Source: an uncultured bacterium (GTDB lineage: Bacteria; Bacteroidota; Bacteroidia; Bacteroidales; CAIWKO01). Taken from it: DNA of 5,856 nucleotides. This document shows positions 1 through 5,499 of the stretch, one piece after another. The first letter of the stretch is position 1; every line of letters starts with the position of its first letter. The translations under genes were made by a program, and so were the position numbers. Under the pieces are notes generated by a model. The model ran no database searches, had not been told where the DNA came from, and saw only the letters and a program-made list of their open reading frames with translations. The stretch is from the NCBI GenBank assembly GCA_903916135.1, contig CAIWVT010000132.1:1-5856 (forward strand), read 5' to 3'.

Positions 1-21
1 CTTTTTTTTAAATCTATTTAT

Positions 22-480
22 ATGAGCAGAACTTTAATTTATGGCTATGGTAATCCCGGCAGGCAAGATGATGGCATTGGAGCACGCTTTGTGGAATTGA
101 TGGATGCGTGGATTGCAAAAGAACAAATTCAGAATGTATTTACTGATTGTAATTATCAATTAAATGTGGAAGATTCTGCTTTGATTGCCGATTACGAAAG
201 CGTGATATTTGTGGATGCTTCTGTTGCAGATATTGAAGATTTTAAACTCGAAGAGGTTTTGCCAAACAATGCCACCATTGAATTTACTATGCATGCTGTT
301 TCTACAGCCTATGTACTTGACTTATGTCGGAAGTTATACAATAAAAACCCGAGGACATTTGTTCTTCATATCAAAGCCTACGAGTTCGACTTTGTTGAAG
401 CATTGACTCCAAAAGCAATTCAAAATCTACAGGCTGCATTTGAGTTTATCAAAGCATTTTTGGTAAAAGAAATGAATTAA
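22..480 (+). CDS. [NiFe]-hydrogenase maturation protease (peptidase M52 / HyaD-HybD-HycI-HoxW family)
   Basis: This family of cytoplasmic endopeptidases clips the C-terminal extension from the large subunit of a [NiFe] hydrogenase after nickel insertion, locking in the active site. The 152-residue protein has the expected length and fold order. The N-terminal signature YGYGNPGRQDDGIG lies at residues 7-20, where D17 aligns with the first nickel-binding acid. VIFVDAS at 61-67 supplies the second acid (D65), and FTMHAVS at 88-94 supplies the metal-binding histidine (H91). All three metal ligands are therefore present and the enzyme looks functional. The GNPGRQDDG form of the motif resembles proteases serving group 3 cytoplasmic hydrogenases more than HyaD/HybD, but that is inference from memory. 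The start at 22 is chosen because the conserved motif begins six residues later. No Shine-Dalgarno is visible. The gene starts close to the window edge, so the hydrogenase structural genes probably lie to the left. A terminator follows directly. Confidence 0.93.
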   Translation: MSRTLIYGYGNPGRQDDGIGARFVELMDAWIAKEQIQNVFTDCNYQLNVEDSALIADYESVIFVDASVADIEDFKLEEVLPNNATIEFTMHAVSTAYVLDLCRKLYNKNPRTFVLHIKAYEFDFVEALTPKAIQNLQAAFEFIKAFLVKEMN

Positions 481-514
481 AAAAAGACTCCCGAAAACTC
501 AGGAGCCTTTTTGT
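479..514. terminator. Bidirectional intrinsic terminator between convergent genes
   Basis: A hairpin pairs 486-491 (GACTCC) with 502-507 (GGAGCC), with one A-C mismatch and a ten-base loop. It is flanked by an A-run at 479-485 and a T-run at 508-512, which extend the stem. Both strands therefore read stem then T-run. It starts at the stop codon of the plus-strand protease and sits about 25 bases beyond the end of the minus-strand gene 539-898, so it can end transcription from both sides. Confidence 0.75.
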
Positions 515-538
515 TTGATAACCCTAAAAAAAATTATC

Positions 539-898
539 TTAATAGTCGTTCACCAATTGAAAGTCGAAGCGATAATATTGGGTTTTGTCCTGATAGTTTT
601 GAGGATTTTCCAATACTACATCTTTCAGTTTTTGTTCTACATATTCCTTAAACTCAGGCGTACTTCCATTGATGGCTTTTACGATAATTTTGCCTTGGTC
701 ATCCACATTAAAAGCAATAACTACAAATCCTGTCTGCAAGTTTTCTTTCGCAAACTCAGGATATGCTACATATTTCTTCATGGTTGTTTTTAGTTCATTT
801 GCTTCTTTTGGATCATGAACTGCTGCGTAGCTTAATTGTGCTACAAAAATCAAAATTACAAGTGCTGTAATTGATTTCATAATTTTTGTTGTTTTCAT
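539..898 (-). CDS. Small secreted protein with a lone TonB-C-terminal-like domain (paralogue 1)
   Basis: This 119-residue protein starts with a clear signal peptide: basic n-region MKTTKIMK, hydrophobic core about residues 9-21, and likely cleavage after SYA near residue 25. The mature part (about 44-117) carries the pattern of the TonB C-terminal fold: AYPEFAK, then GFVVIAFNVDDQGKI, then AINGS, then a helix containing EYVEQKLKDVV, and a final aromatic strand YYRFDFQL. In TonB this fold contacts TonB-dependent receptors. Here it stands alone, without a transmembrane anchor or proline-rich linker, so it is probably a soluble periplasmic or exported protein of unknown role. The same pattern recurs in the upstream neighbour (AYPE, GFV, AINGS, YV..KL), which shows tandem duplication. 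The gap to that neighbour is 60 bases and holds no good promoter, so co-transcription is likely. A second in-frame ATG at codon 7 is possible; the first keeps a better n-region. Confidence 0.85.
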   Translation of the reverse strand: MKTTKIMKSITALVILIFVAQLSYAAVHDPKEANELKTTMKKYVAYPEFAKENLQTGFVVIAFNVDDQGKIIVKAINGSTPEFKEYVEQKLKDVVLENPQNYQDKTQYYRFDFQLVNDY

Positions 899-958
899 AA
901 TGTTTAAATTTTTAATTAGTATTAGATTGATTGTTTGTTTTTTGGATAATTGTTTATT

Positions 959-1291
959 TTAATAAAGTTTGAACACGAACTTCGCATAGTGATTTTTACG
1001 TTCGGCTATTGGAACATACAAACCGCTTAATTTGTTTACAACATAATTCATGAGTAGAGAGCTGCTACCGTTGATGGCATCTATCTTGATGGTGCCCGGT
1101 TGTGTTACGTGGTATTGAACCAATACAAAACCTTCGATGCCTGCTGACTTTGCTGATTCAGGATAGGCAATTGCTTCATGAATGGATTGAGGAAGATTCA
1201 TCATAGTGTCTTTTTTTGTTGTTGCAAACGATTGTGTTGTGAGCAATACGAGCATTGCAACAAAGGCGAGAATTTTTTTACTTGTTTTCAT
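959..1291 (-). CDS. Small secreted protein with a lone TonB-C-terminal-like domain (paralogue 2)
   Basis: This 110-residue protein has a signal peptide (MKTSKK, hydrophobic core 7-20, likely cleavage after SFA at residue 23). The mature domain matches the TonB C-terminal pattern more plainly than its neighbour: AYPESAKSAGIEGFVLVQYHV at about 42-62 (YP..A...GIEG.V.V...V), then GTIKIDAINGSS, then a helix MNYVVNKLSGL, and a closing strand AKFVFKL. It lacks the membrane anchor and linker of true TonB, so energy transduction is unlikely. A periplasmic or surface role, possibly binding an outer-membrane partner, is inference. It lies first in a two-gene minus-strand pair with 539-898, and a near-consensus Bacteroidetes -7 element lies 31-38 bases upstream of its ATG. 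The two mature domains share the motif order and the exact AINGS segment but diverge elsewhere, so the duplication is not recent. Confidence 0.86.
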   Translation of the reverse strand: MKTSKKILAFVAMLVLLTTQSFATTKKDTMMNLPQSIHEAIAYPESAKSAGIEGFVLVQYHVTQPGTIKIDAINGSSSLLMNYVVNKLSGLYVPIAERKNHYAKFVFKLY

Positions 1292-1321
1292 GGTGTTTGG
1301 TTTTTAATTTTAAATTTGATG

Positions 1322-1329
1322 CAAAGGTG
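1322..1329 (-). promoter_or_regulatory. Probable -7 promoter element for the paralogue pair
   Basis: On the minus strand this reads CACCTTTG followed by CATC, one base away from the Bacteroidetes -7 consensus TANNTTTG. It sits 30 bases upstream of the ATG at 1291, the usual distance for this phylum. A T-rich stretch lies about where the -33 element should be, but no clear TTTG is present. It would drive 959-1291 and, by read-through, 539-898. Confidence 0.5.
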
Positions 1330-1341
1330 CAACACAAATAG

Positions 1342-1354
1342 CCCTAAAAAAAAT
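1342..1354 (+). repeat. 13-mer CCCTAAAAAAAAT, copy 2 (copy 1 at 522-534)
   Basis: The identical 13-mer CCCTAAAAAAAAT occurs in the same orientation at 522-534 and 1342-1354, just outside the two ends of the paralogue pair. Most of it is an A-run, so chance is a real possibility, but the shared CCCT edge and the placement are worth recording. The stretch 1330-1490 otherwise holds no gene. Its only other notable structure is a short inverted repeat, TTTACC at 1434-1439 with GGTAAA at 1450-1455. Confidence 0.35.
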
Positions 1355-1492
1355 GAATTATATGTATTCCGAAAACAAAACGGTGAATTGAAGTAGAAAT
1401 CCCTTAAAATAGTTCGCCGATGAATTGATGAGTTTTACCGATAGAAATAGGTAAATGGAAGGAAGGTGCTTTTTTAAGATACAGATAACCAG

Positions 1493-1533
1493 TATAAAAA
1501 AAACCCATCCGCCTTTTGGCGAATGAGCTTTTT
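1493..1533 (-). terminator. Intrinsic terminator of the T9SS cargo gene
   Basis: Read on the minus strand, a stem CATTCGCC / GGCGGATG (1518-1525 with 1506-1513, one mismatch) closes a four-base AAAA loop and is followed by GG and a run of eight T. It begins about 20 bases past the stop codon of the 612-residue gene, which is typical Rho-independent geometry. It also separates that gene from the paralogue pair downstream. Confidence 0.82.
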
Positions 1534-1555
1534 AAATGAAATTAGATAAATATGA

Positions 1556-3394
1556 TTATTCTACAACTAACTTCTGAGTGAAGGCATTGTTTTCGTTGGT
1601 GATTTTTACAAAATATAAACCTTTTTGCAACTTACGAATGTCAACCACTTGAGTTGTTTTGGTGATAGATGAGGTAGAAACTAATTTTCCAGTTACGTCA
1701 TAAATCTCTATCAAGCCTTTGCCATTGGTCATTGCTATGAAATATTCGCTTGCAGGATTAGGGTAGATACTGATTTTATTGCCCGAAAGTTCTTCCACAC
1801 CAATCACACTTGACATATCAACTTTTGCTACTTGAGTTACTTCGCGAGAAACATCATCTTGAATAAATACAACAAATTCGCAATTGTTTTTTACATATCC
1901 GGCAGTGGAGAAATTGATATTGAAGGTTTGCGGATTTTGTGTTGTGAAGTTTACCGAAGTTCCGCTTGAACTTGGATACATAGCGCGTTCCACAAAATCA
2001 CATTCGGTTTGGTTTCCCCAAGTAACAGCAATATTCGATTCAGTCAGCACTGCATGTAATTTAACAGGTGAGAAAGCAGTAAAGGTTTCTTGTGCAACGA
2101 TAGTAGCAGTATAATTGTCTGTTGAAGTTTGAACTATCGAAACATTCAGGTTGTCGAATGCCGGACAAGCGATGCGTTTGTTGTAAATGGGCAAATAGGA
2201 GGGATACATACTTGTTGTGGCATTGCCACCATCAACGCGTGAAGAGCCATCACGATTGCCATCGCCAATAACGGTAGGGAAACCAGTGATAACATAGTAT
2301 GCTTCGCGATCGGAACCGGAGGTAACCACATAAGGATCGCCATTATGATAAGCAATCGCTGCTGCATTTTTATGATTCGTTTCAATCATATCGCGCAAGC
2401 CCATAGCTGCACCTGGGCAATATTGACACCATGTTCCTGTGAATTCTTCAAACAACACCAAATTGCGGCTAACACCTCCGGTGATGGTGGCTGTGTCAAG
2501 ATTAGATGCGTGAGAGTAACCAAAGAAAGGATAATTAGCTCTTGCTCCATAGATATACATATTGGGCCAAGGTCCAACATCCGTATAGGTTAATCCGGTT
2601 CCGGCACTTACCACAACACCATTGCGACTTAATTTATACAAACTTGGAGCAGGAACAGGCGCAGTCCAAACCACATCAATATCCGCACCATTAAGTGTTG
2701 CTGTTAGATTTGAGGGAGAGATAGGAGCGGCTACACTGTCAACGGTTAAATCATCAATATAGTAGCCGGAGGTACCTGTAGCGTTATTATCCCATCCATA
2801 AAAATTAATACCATCAAGTTTCAACGAATTGTCGGTGCCTTGAGCACCTTTGCTCCATTGATAGCTAATCAGTTCGATGTCGTCAACTAATAATGTGGCA
2901 AAATCATCGTCAATGTCAACAATCACTTGCATTTTTTTCCATGTATTGCTTGCAAATAATCCTTTATATGAAGAAGTTCCGGCTGCATCAACTAAAATAG
3001 AATCATGAATAAGAAACGCCTGAAGTGCCCATTTGCTGGTGCTGCCATTAAAATCGCTCAGAAAGTTGAAGTATCCTAACTTTCCGGATTCAACATACAT
3101 ATACCATTCAATATTATAACGACCGGTGGTTTTGTCGAATAACTGAAAAACGCAGTCGTTGGCATTGAGAACGTTCACAGATTTGGTTCCGCTGTGAGCT
3201 TGAGTACTTGAAACAAAGGGGTCTTCTGCACCGCCGGGAGCAATTGACCAAGTGGTCCAGGGAGAACCTGCTTGCGTTGCCAGACGCGTACCTACCGTGT
3301 AGGTCTCGAAATCGGTTAGATACAAGTTAAGCTGTGCTTTTGCAACGAATAAGCTGCCTAACATTACAAATAAAAAGAATAGAGTTTTTTTCAT
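1556..3394 (-). CDS. T9SS-exported Omp28-related multidomain protein with thioredoxin-like CxxC
   Basis: This 612-residue exported protein has a signal peptide (MKKTLFFLFVMLGSLFVAKA, cleavage near 20). Residues 24-222 look like a concanavalin/LamG-type jelly roll: TDFETYTVGT at the start, HSGTKSV, then YYIDDLTVD at the end. Residues 226-300 resemble a fibronectin type III domain (SPSNLTATLNGADIDVVWTA). Residues 309-530 match the Omp28-related family: RNLVLFEEFTGTWCQYCPGA places a thioredoxin-style CQYC at 323-326, and GFPT at 371-374 supplies the cis-proline expected in that fold. Residues 540-612 form a type A T9SS sorting domain (ISIYPNP, IYDVTGKLV, KGLYFVKI, final KLVVE). It should cross the inner membrane by Sec and the outer membrane by T9SS, ending on the surface or outside. 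Redox activity is inferred from CxxC only; Omp28 proteins have no settled function. The gene is monocistronic, with its own promoter and terminator. Confidence 0.93.
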   Translation of the reverse strand: MKKTLFFLFVMLGSLFVAKAQLNLYLTDFETYTVGTRLATQAGSPWTTWSIAPGGAEDPFVSSTQAHSGTKSVNVLNANDCVFQLFDKTTGRYNIEWYMYVESGKLGYFNFLSDFNGSTSKWALQAFLIHDSILVDAAGTSSYKGLFASNTWKKMQVIVDIDDDFATLLVDDIELISYQWSKGAQGTDNSLKLDGINFYGWDNNATGTSGYYIDDLTVDSVAAPISPSNLTATLNGADIDVVWTAPVPAPSLYKLSRNGVVVSAGTGLTYTDVGPWPNMYIYGARANYPFFGYSHASNLDTATITGGVSRNLVLFEEFTGTWCQYCPGAAMGLRDMIETNHKNAAAIAYHNGDPYVVTSGSDREAYYVITGFPTVIGDGNRDGSSRVDGGNATTSMYPSYLPIYNKRIACPAFDNLNVSIVQTSTDNYTATIVAQETFTAFSPVKLHAVLTESNIAVTWGNQTECDFVERAMYPSSSGTSVNFTTQNPQTFNINFSTAGYVKNNCEFVVFIQDDVSREVTQVAKVDMSSVIGVEELSGNKISIYPNPASEYFIAMTNGKGLIEIYDVTGKLVSTSSITKTTQVVDIRKLQKGLYFVKITNENNAFTQKLVVE

Positions 3395-3432
3395 GTGTTT
3401 GAGATTTTGGTTAGTGTTAAATTAATTAGCTA

Positions 3433-3440
3433 CAAAGGTA
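3433..3440 (-). promoter_or_regulatory. -7 promoter element of the T9SS cargo gene
   Basis: The minus strand reads TACCTTTG, a perfect match to the Bacteroidetes -7 consensus TANNTTTG, followed by TAGC. It lies 38 bases upstream of the ATG at 3394. The -33 TTTG is not well kept: TTTAGC lies near the expected distance. The spacing suggests a leader of roughly 30 bases. Confidence 0.7.
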
Positions 3441-3532
3441 GGTTATATTTCGATATGAAGCTAAATTATTTTATATTTTCATCGGAATAATGAAAAAAAG
3501 TTTATGAACCAAGATTTGAGATTTTAAATCTA

Positions 3533-3558
3533 TATGGTATCTGTAATAATCCATTCCC
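3533..3558 (+). repeat. 26-base direct repeat, copy 1
   Basis: These 26 bases match 3920-3945 at 22 positions, with no gap and in the same orientation. The core GGTATCTGTAATA (3536-3548) is identical over 13 bases. The copies are 387 bases apart and bracket both tandem arrays. Weak similarity seems to go on past the core: GTGTAC followed by purine-rich GAGGAAATT-like sequence appears downstream of both copies, at different spacing. Confidence 0.7.
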
Positions 3559-3590
3559 AATAAATCGTGTACATGATAGAGGAAATTATA

Positions 3591-3715
3591 TTCGGGAAGG
3601 TTGTAATTGTCTTCAGGAAGAAGAAAAATGTGTTCGGGAAGAAGATAATTATGTATGGGAAGGAGGGAATTGTGTTCAAGAAGTATGTTTTTTTTTCGGG
3701 GAAAATAGAATGAAT
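3591..3715 (+). repeat. Imperfect 21-bp tandem repeat array (5-6 units)
   Basis: Units start at 3591, 3612, 3633, 3654 and 3675, exactly 21 bases apart. The heads are TTCGGGAAG, TTCAGGAAG, TTCGGGAAG, TATGGGAAG and TTCAAGAAG, each followed by an A/T-rich second half such as AAGATAATTATG. A sixth head, TTCGGGGAA, lies at 3695, one base short of phase. The period is a multiple of three and both strands stay open. The minus strand reads a heptapeptide LPExNxL-type repeat (LLPEHIF, LLPEDNY, NLPEYNF); the plus strand reads a basic FGKKIIM-like repeat from an ATG at 3573 to a stop at 3711-3713. Neither product is recognised. Confidence 0.85.
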
Positions 3716-3820
3716 ATAAGGTTAGGTGTTTGGTTGGAATCATATAATGGAGATGTTTTTCACCACAATAGGCACAATAGAACGCAATAGGTTTATGTGT
3801 GAAAATGTGTTAGAATTGTT

Positions 3821-3870
3821 ACACGGAGATACACGGAGATACACGGAGATACACGGAGATACACGGAGAT
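3821..3870 (+). repeat. Perfect 10-bp tandem repeat, five copies of ACACGGAGAT
   Basis: Five identical, head-to-tail copies of ACACGGAGAT fill 3821-3870, followed by a decayed unit GGTTGGAGAT at 3871-3880. The absence of any mismatch suggests recent expansion by slippage or ongoing copy-number change. It lies 106 bases past the 21-bp array and inside the interval bounded by the 26-base direct repeats. Confidence 0.95.
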
Positions 3871-3919
3871 GGTTGGAGATTTCAATGTTTAAAAAGAAAT
3901 GTATTCAATGTTATACTGA

Positions 3920-3945
3920 TACGGTATCTGTAATAGTCCAATCAC
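3920..3945 (+). repeat. 26-base direct repeat, copy 2
   Basis: Partner of 3533-3558, differing at four of 26 positions (3rd, 17th, 22nd and 25th bases). Its last bases run into the left arm of the hairpin at 3943-3981, whereas copy 1 has no matching hairpin. Confidence 0.7.
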
Positions 3946-3981
3946 GACTTCCCCGACTTATGTGTACGGGACAGGGTCGTG
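3943..3981 (+). other. Hairpin of unknown role
   Basis: CACGAC at 3943-3948 is complementary to GTCGTG at 3976-3981, and CCC near 3951-3954 can pair with GGG at 3968-3970 further in. The loop contains TTATGTGTAC and the right arm is followed by TGAGAGACAGG. There is no T-run after it on either strand, so it is not an intrinsic terminator. Its local G+C is higher than the surrounding intergenic DNA. It may be a structured RNA remnant or part of the repeated element. Confidence 0.4.
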
Positions 3982-4029
3982 TGAGAGACAGGAAAATTGA
4001 ACTATAACAGCTCCTTTATCGGCATTATA

Positions 4030-4044
4030 CCAAACGGAGTTTGG
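4030..4044 (-). other. Short perfect hairpin 3' of the 355-residue gene
   Basis: CCAAAC (4030-4035) and GTTTGG (4039-4044) form a perfect six-pair stem with a three-base loop. It begins 25 bases past the stop codon of the minus-strand gene 4069-5136. Downstream on the minus strand comes TATAATG, not a T-run, so it is at best a weak terminator or a 3' end-stabilising stem. Confidence 0.4.
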
Positions 4045-4068
4045 ACTAAAATATAGTATGTGATGGTA

Positions 4069-5136
4069 TTACTCAGCGGTGTTTTCCGGATTTCGTCTTG
4101 GGAGTTCTATTTCGACATAGGAAAACACATAAGTAGATTGCAGGTCAATGTATCGGCTAAGTTGGTGTTTTATTTCGCTTGCAACATAAGGTTCAACAAT
4201 TTCGTTTTTCTCATAATAGTTCACCAAGTTTTCGGCAGAAGTGATGCCTAAACAGAATTTTATATTTTCAAACTTTGGATATTGATACTTTAATGGACTT
4301 AAATATAAACTCTCGTCAATTGACTTTTGAACAGGTGCTAGCTGCTCGGAAAGTTTCTCGGTGCATAATTGTTTTATTTGTTGAAAATTCTCCTGTCTCC
4401 ATTTGATGTTAAAGAGTTCCTTGGAGAGTTCTTTCAACTTGGCTTTAAAAGGAACAAGAGCGGGCTTAAGATTCTCTCGTGTGTAATTTAATTGGATATA
4501 AGGAAGTAAATAACAAGGTGGTATATCCCACATCGGAATTTTAATAAAATCACAATCCTCAGTATCCACTGAATCAAACAGACTGCTTTTAAAAATGGTA
4601 TCTACTGATTTTTCTAAAGATAAGATAGCTTCTCGATCCTTTATTGAATTTAAAATTTCTTTTATGATCAACTTTTCCGTATTTGGTTCATCGAAGTAAT
4701 ACAGATGGTTTACATCTAAAACATTATTATCTACATAGGGTGTCAATTCTATTAGGTTGTAGAACGATAGAAAGTATTCATCTTTTGCTAGTATTTCTTT
4801 TTTTAAACTAGATACCAAAGATTTATACTTTCCCAAAAACAGCATCGTTTCTTTATCTTTAGATTTGAGTTTAACAGCTTTTTTCGCCATAGTACAGGCG
4901 TTGGTTATTTTCATGGCAAAATCTTTCATTTCTTCCTCTTTACAATAGACTTTTACATAATAATTTACTACGGCAGAATCAGACATTTCAGGAAGACTAT
5001 AATGGAGACTCAACGTATCTCCTGCCGTGCCACAATTCATAATTGTATCGGCAATTAATAAATTAGGATGCAGGGAATTCGATTCGTATATCAGTCTGTA
5101 TTTTGAAGTTTGGCTATTATAGATGTGTATCTTCAT
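4069..5136 (-). CDS. Hypothetical protein, 355 residues, unrecognised
   Basis: I do not recognise this protein. It has no signal peptide and no clear membrane segment, so it is probably cytoplasmic. Residues 1-65 appear beta-rich (MKIHIYN, LSLHYSLPE, VVNYYVKVYC). Residues 66-185 are mostly helical and charged, with lysine-rich stretches (KKAVKLKSKDKE at 85-96). A distinct PMWDIPPCYLLPY segment at 201-213 may be a structural or binding motif. Residues 220-275 read as a long amphipathic, possibly coiled-coil helix (FKAKLKELSKELFNIKWRQEN). Seven cysteines are scattered without a metal-site pattern. The N terminus is set by the ATG at 5136, which lies 24 bases past the stop of 5161-5478 with no promoter visible between them, so it is likely the second gene of a unit. 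The gene looks complete and its coding frame unbroken. A phage, defence or housekeeping role cannot be told from sequence alone. Confidence 0.75.
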   Translation of the reverse strand: MKIHIYNSQTSKYRLIYESNSLHPNLLIADTIMNCGTAGDTLSLHYSLPEMSDSAVVNYYVKVYCKEEEMKDFAMKITNACTMAKKAVKLKSKDKETMLFLGKYKSLVSSLKKEILAKDEYFLSFYNLIELTPYVDNNVLDVNHLYYFDEPNTEKLIIKEILNSIKDREAILSLEKSVDTIFKSSLFDSVDTEDCDFIKIPMWDIPPCYLLPYIQLNYTRENLKPALVPFKAKLKELSKELFNIKWRQENFQQIKQLCTEKLSEQLAPVQKSIDESLYLSPLKYQYPKFENIKFCLGITSAENLVNYYEKNEIVEPYVASEIKHQLSRYIDLQSTYVFSYVEIELPRRNPENTAE

Positions 5137-5160
5137 GTGTAAATATTTTTAATAATTTCT

Positions 5161-5478
5161 TTATTCCCTCCCCGCAAACACCATTCTCGATTTCAATGAT
5201 AGATATTCCTCCAAACTAAGGGATTGTTTCAATCCGTTGATGGCATTGTGGATGTTTTGTTTTTCATGGAATAATCGTTTGCGTTCGCGAACTATTTTGA
5301 TGAACATAACGAAACCAATGATAAGTGTTATGTAACCACACACGAAACTCAACGGAAAGAAAATGATATGTTTGTATCTTTTTCGGTTATAAATAGCCAA
5401 ATCCACATCATATTGTGTGACGAGATTTGAAAGCATTTCCATAGTTTGATTCGAGTAGTTCATCTGAATATTATCCAT
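5161..5478 (-). CDS. Small membrane protein, 105 residues, unrecognised
   Basis: This protein has a polar N-terminal part (about 1-36), a strongly hydrophobic stretch at about 38-61 (IIFFPLSFVCGYITLIIGFV) that fits one long or two short membrane helices, and a basic, helical C-terminal tail (KIVRERKRLFHEKQN, then KQSLSLEEYLSLKSR). The basic residues right after the hydrophobic stretch favour a cytoplasmic C terminus by the positive-inside rule. No family is recognised. It stands 24 bases before the 355-residue gene and has a perfect TACCTTTG element just upstream of its ATG, so it probably heads a two-gene unit. A membrane anchor or partner for the downstream soluble protein is a reasonable guess but rests only on gene order. 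Confidence 0.75.
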   Translation of the reverse strand: MDNIQMNYSNQTMEMLSNLVTQYDVDLAIYNRKRYKHIIFFPLSFVCGYITLIIGFVMFIKIVRERKRLFHEKQNIHNAINGLKQSLSLEEYLSLKSRMVFAGRE

Positions 5479-5490
5479 ACTAAATTATGG

Positions 5491-5498
5491 CAAAGGTA
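5491..5498 (-). promoter_or_regulatory. -7 promoter element of the membrane protein / 355-residue protein pair
   Basis: The minus strand reads TACCTTTG, a perfect TANNTTTG match, followed by CCATAATTTAGTATGG. It lies only 12 bases upstream of the ATG at 5478, which implies a very short 5' leader, and it ends one base before the stop codon of the upstream gene (5500). The -33 element is not obvious. It implies that the pair can be transcribed separately from the gene to the right. Confidence 0.6.
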
Positions 5499-5499
5499 A

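Larger units (their letters stand above)
3395..4068. other. Repeat-rich intergenic region without a convincing gene
   Basis: Between two minus-strand genes lie about 670 bases. In order they hold the promoter of the cargo gene (3433-3440); a 13-base palindrome AGATTTTAAATCT at 3519-3531; the first copy of a 26-base direct repeat; a 21-bp tandem array; a patch of degenerate CACAATAG units (3764-3791); a perfect 10-bp tandem array; the second 26-base copy; a long hairpin; and a short hairpin. Open frames cross it (for example 3471-3743 minus and 3726-4007 plus), but their predicted proteins are mostly translations of the repeats, with no recognisable domain. Treated here as non-coding. Confidence 0.7.

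Noticed and set aside
539..1291. True TonB energy-transducing proteins
   Set aside because: Both lack the N-terminal transmembrane anchor followed by a proline-rich linker; the N terminus is a cleavable signal peptide and the proteins are too short.
1178..1396. Plus-strand open frame opposite paralogue 2
   Set aside because: It lies antisense over the signal-peptide end of a clear gene, is cysteine-rich in an irregular way and has no promoter or family match.
1434..1455. Inverted repeat TTTACC/GGTAAA as an operator
   Set aside because: Six-base arms with a ten-base gap in AT-rich DNA, over 100 bases from any start codon; chance is the simpler explanation.
2146..2593. Several open frames in other frames inside the T9SS cargo gene
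   Set aside because: The Omp28 and sorting-domain motifs fix the real frame; the others are shadows with no motifs.
3471..3743. Minus-strand open frame of 90 codons crossing the 21-bp array
   Set aside because: Its central part is only the translated repeat and the flanks show no domain, signal peptide or conserved motif. No promoter element was found upstream. Kept as a finding, not as a gene.
3591..3870. CRISPR array
   Set aside because: Repeat periods of 21 and 10 bases leave no spacers: units are directly head to tail, and no cas genes are present.
3943..3981. Intrinsic terminator
   Set aside because: No T-run follows the stem on either strand, and no gene ends next to it.
3726..4007. 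Plus-strand open frame of 93 codons crossing the 10-bp array
   Set aside because: It starts with GTG, contains the translated 10-bp repeat (HGDTRRYTEI) and runs through the direct repeat and hairpin. No recognisable protein features.
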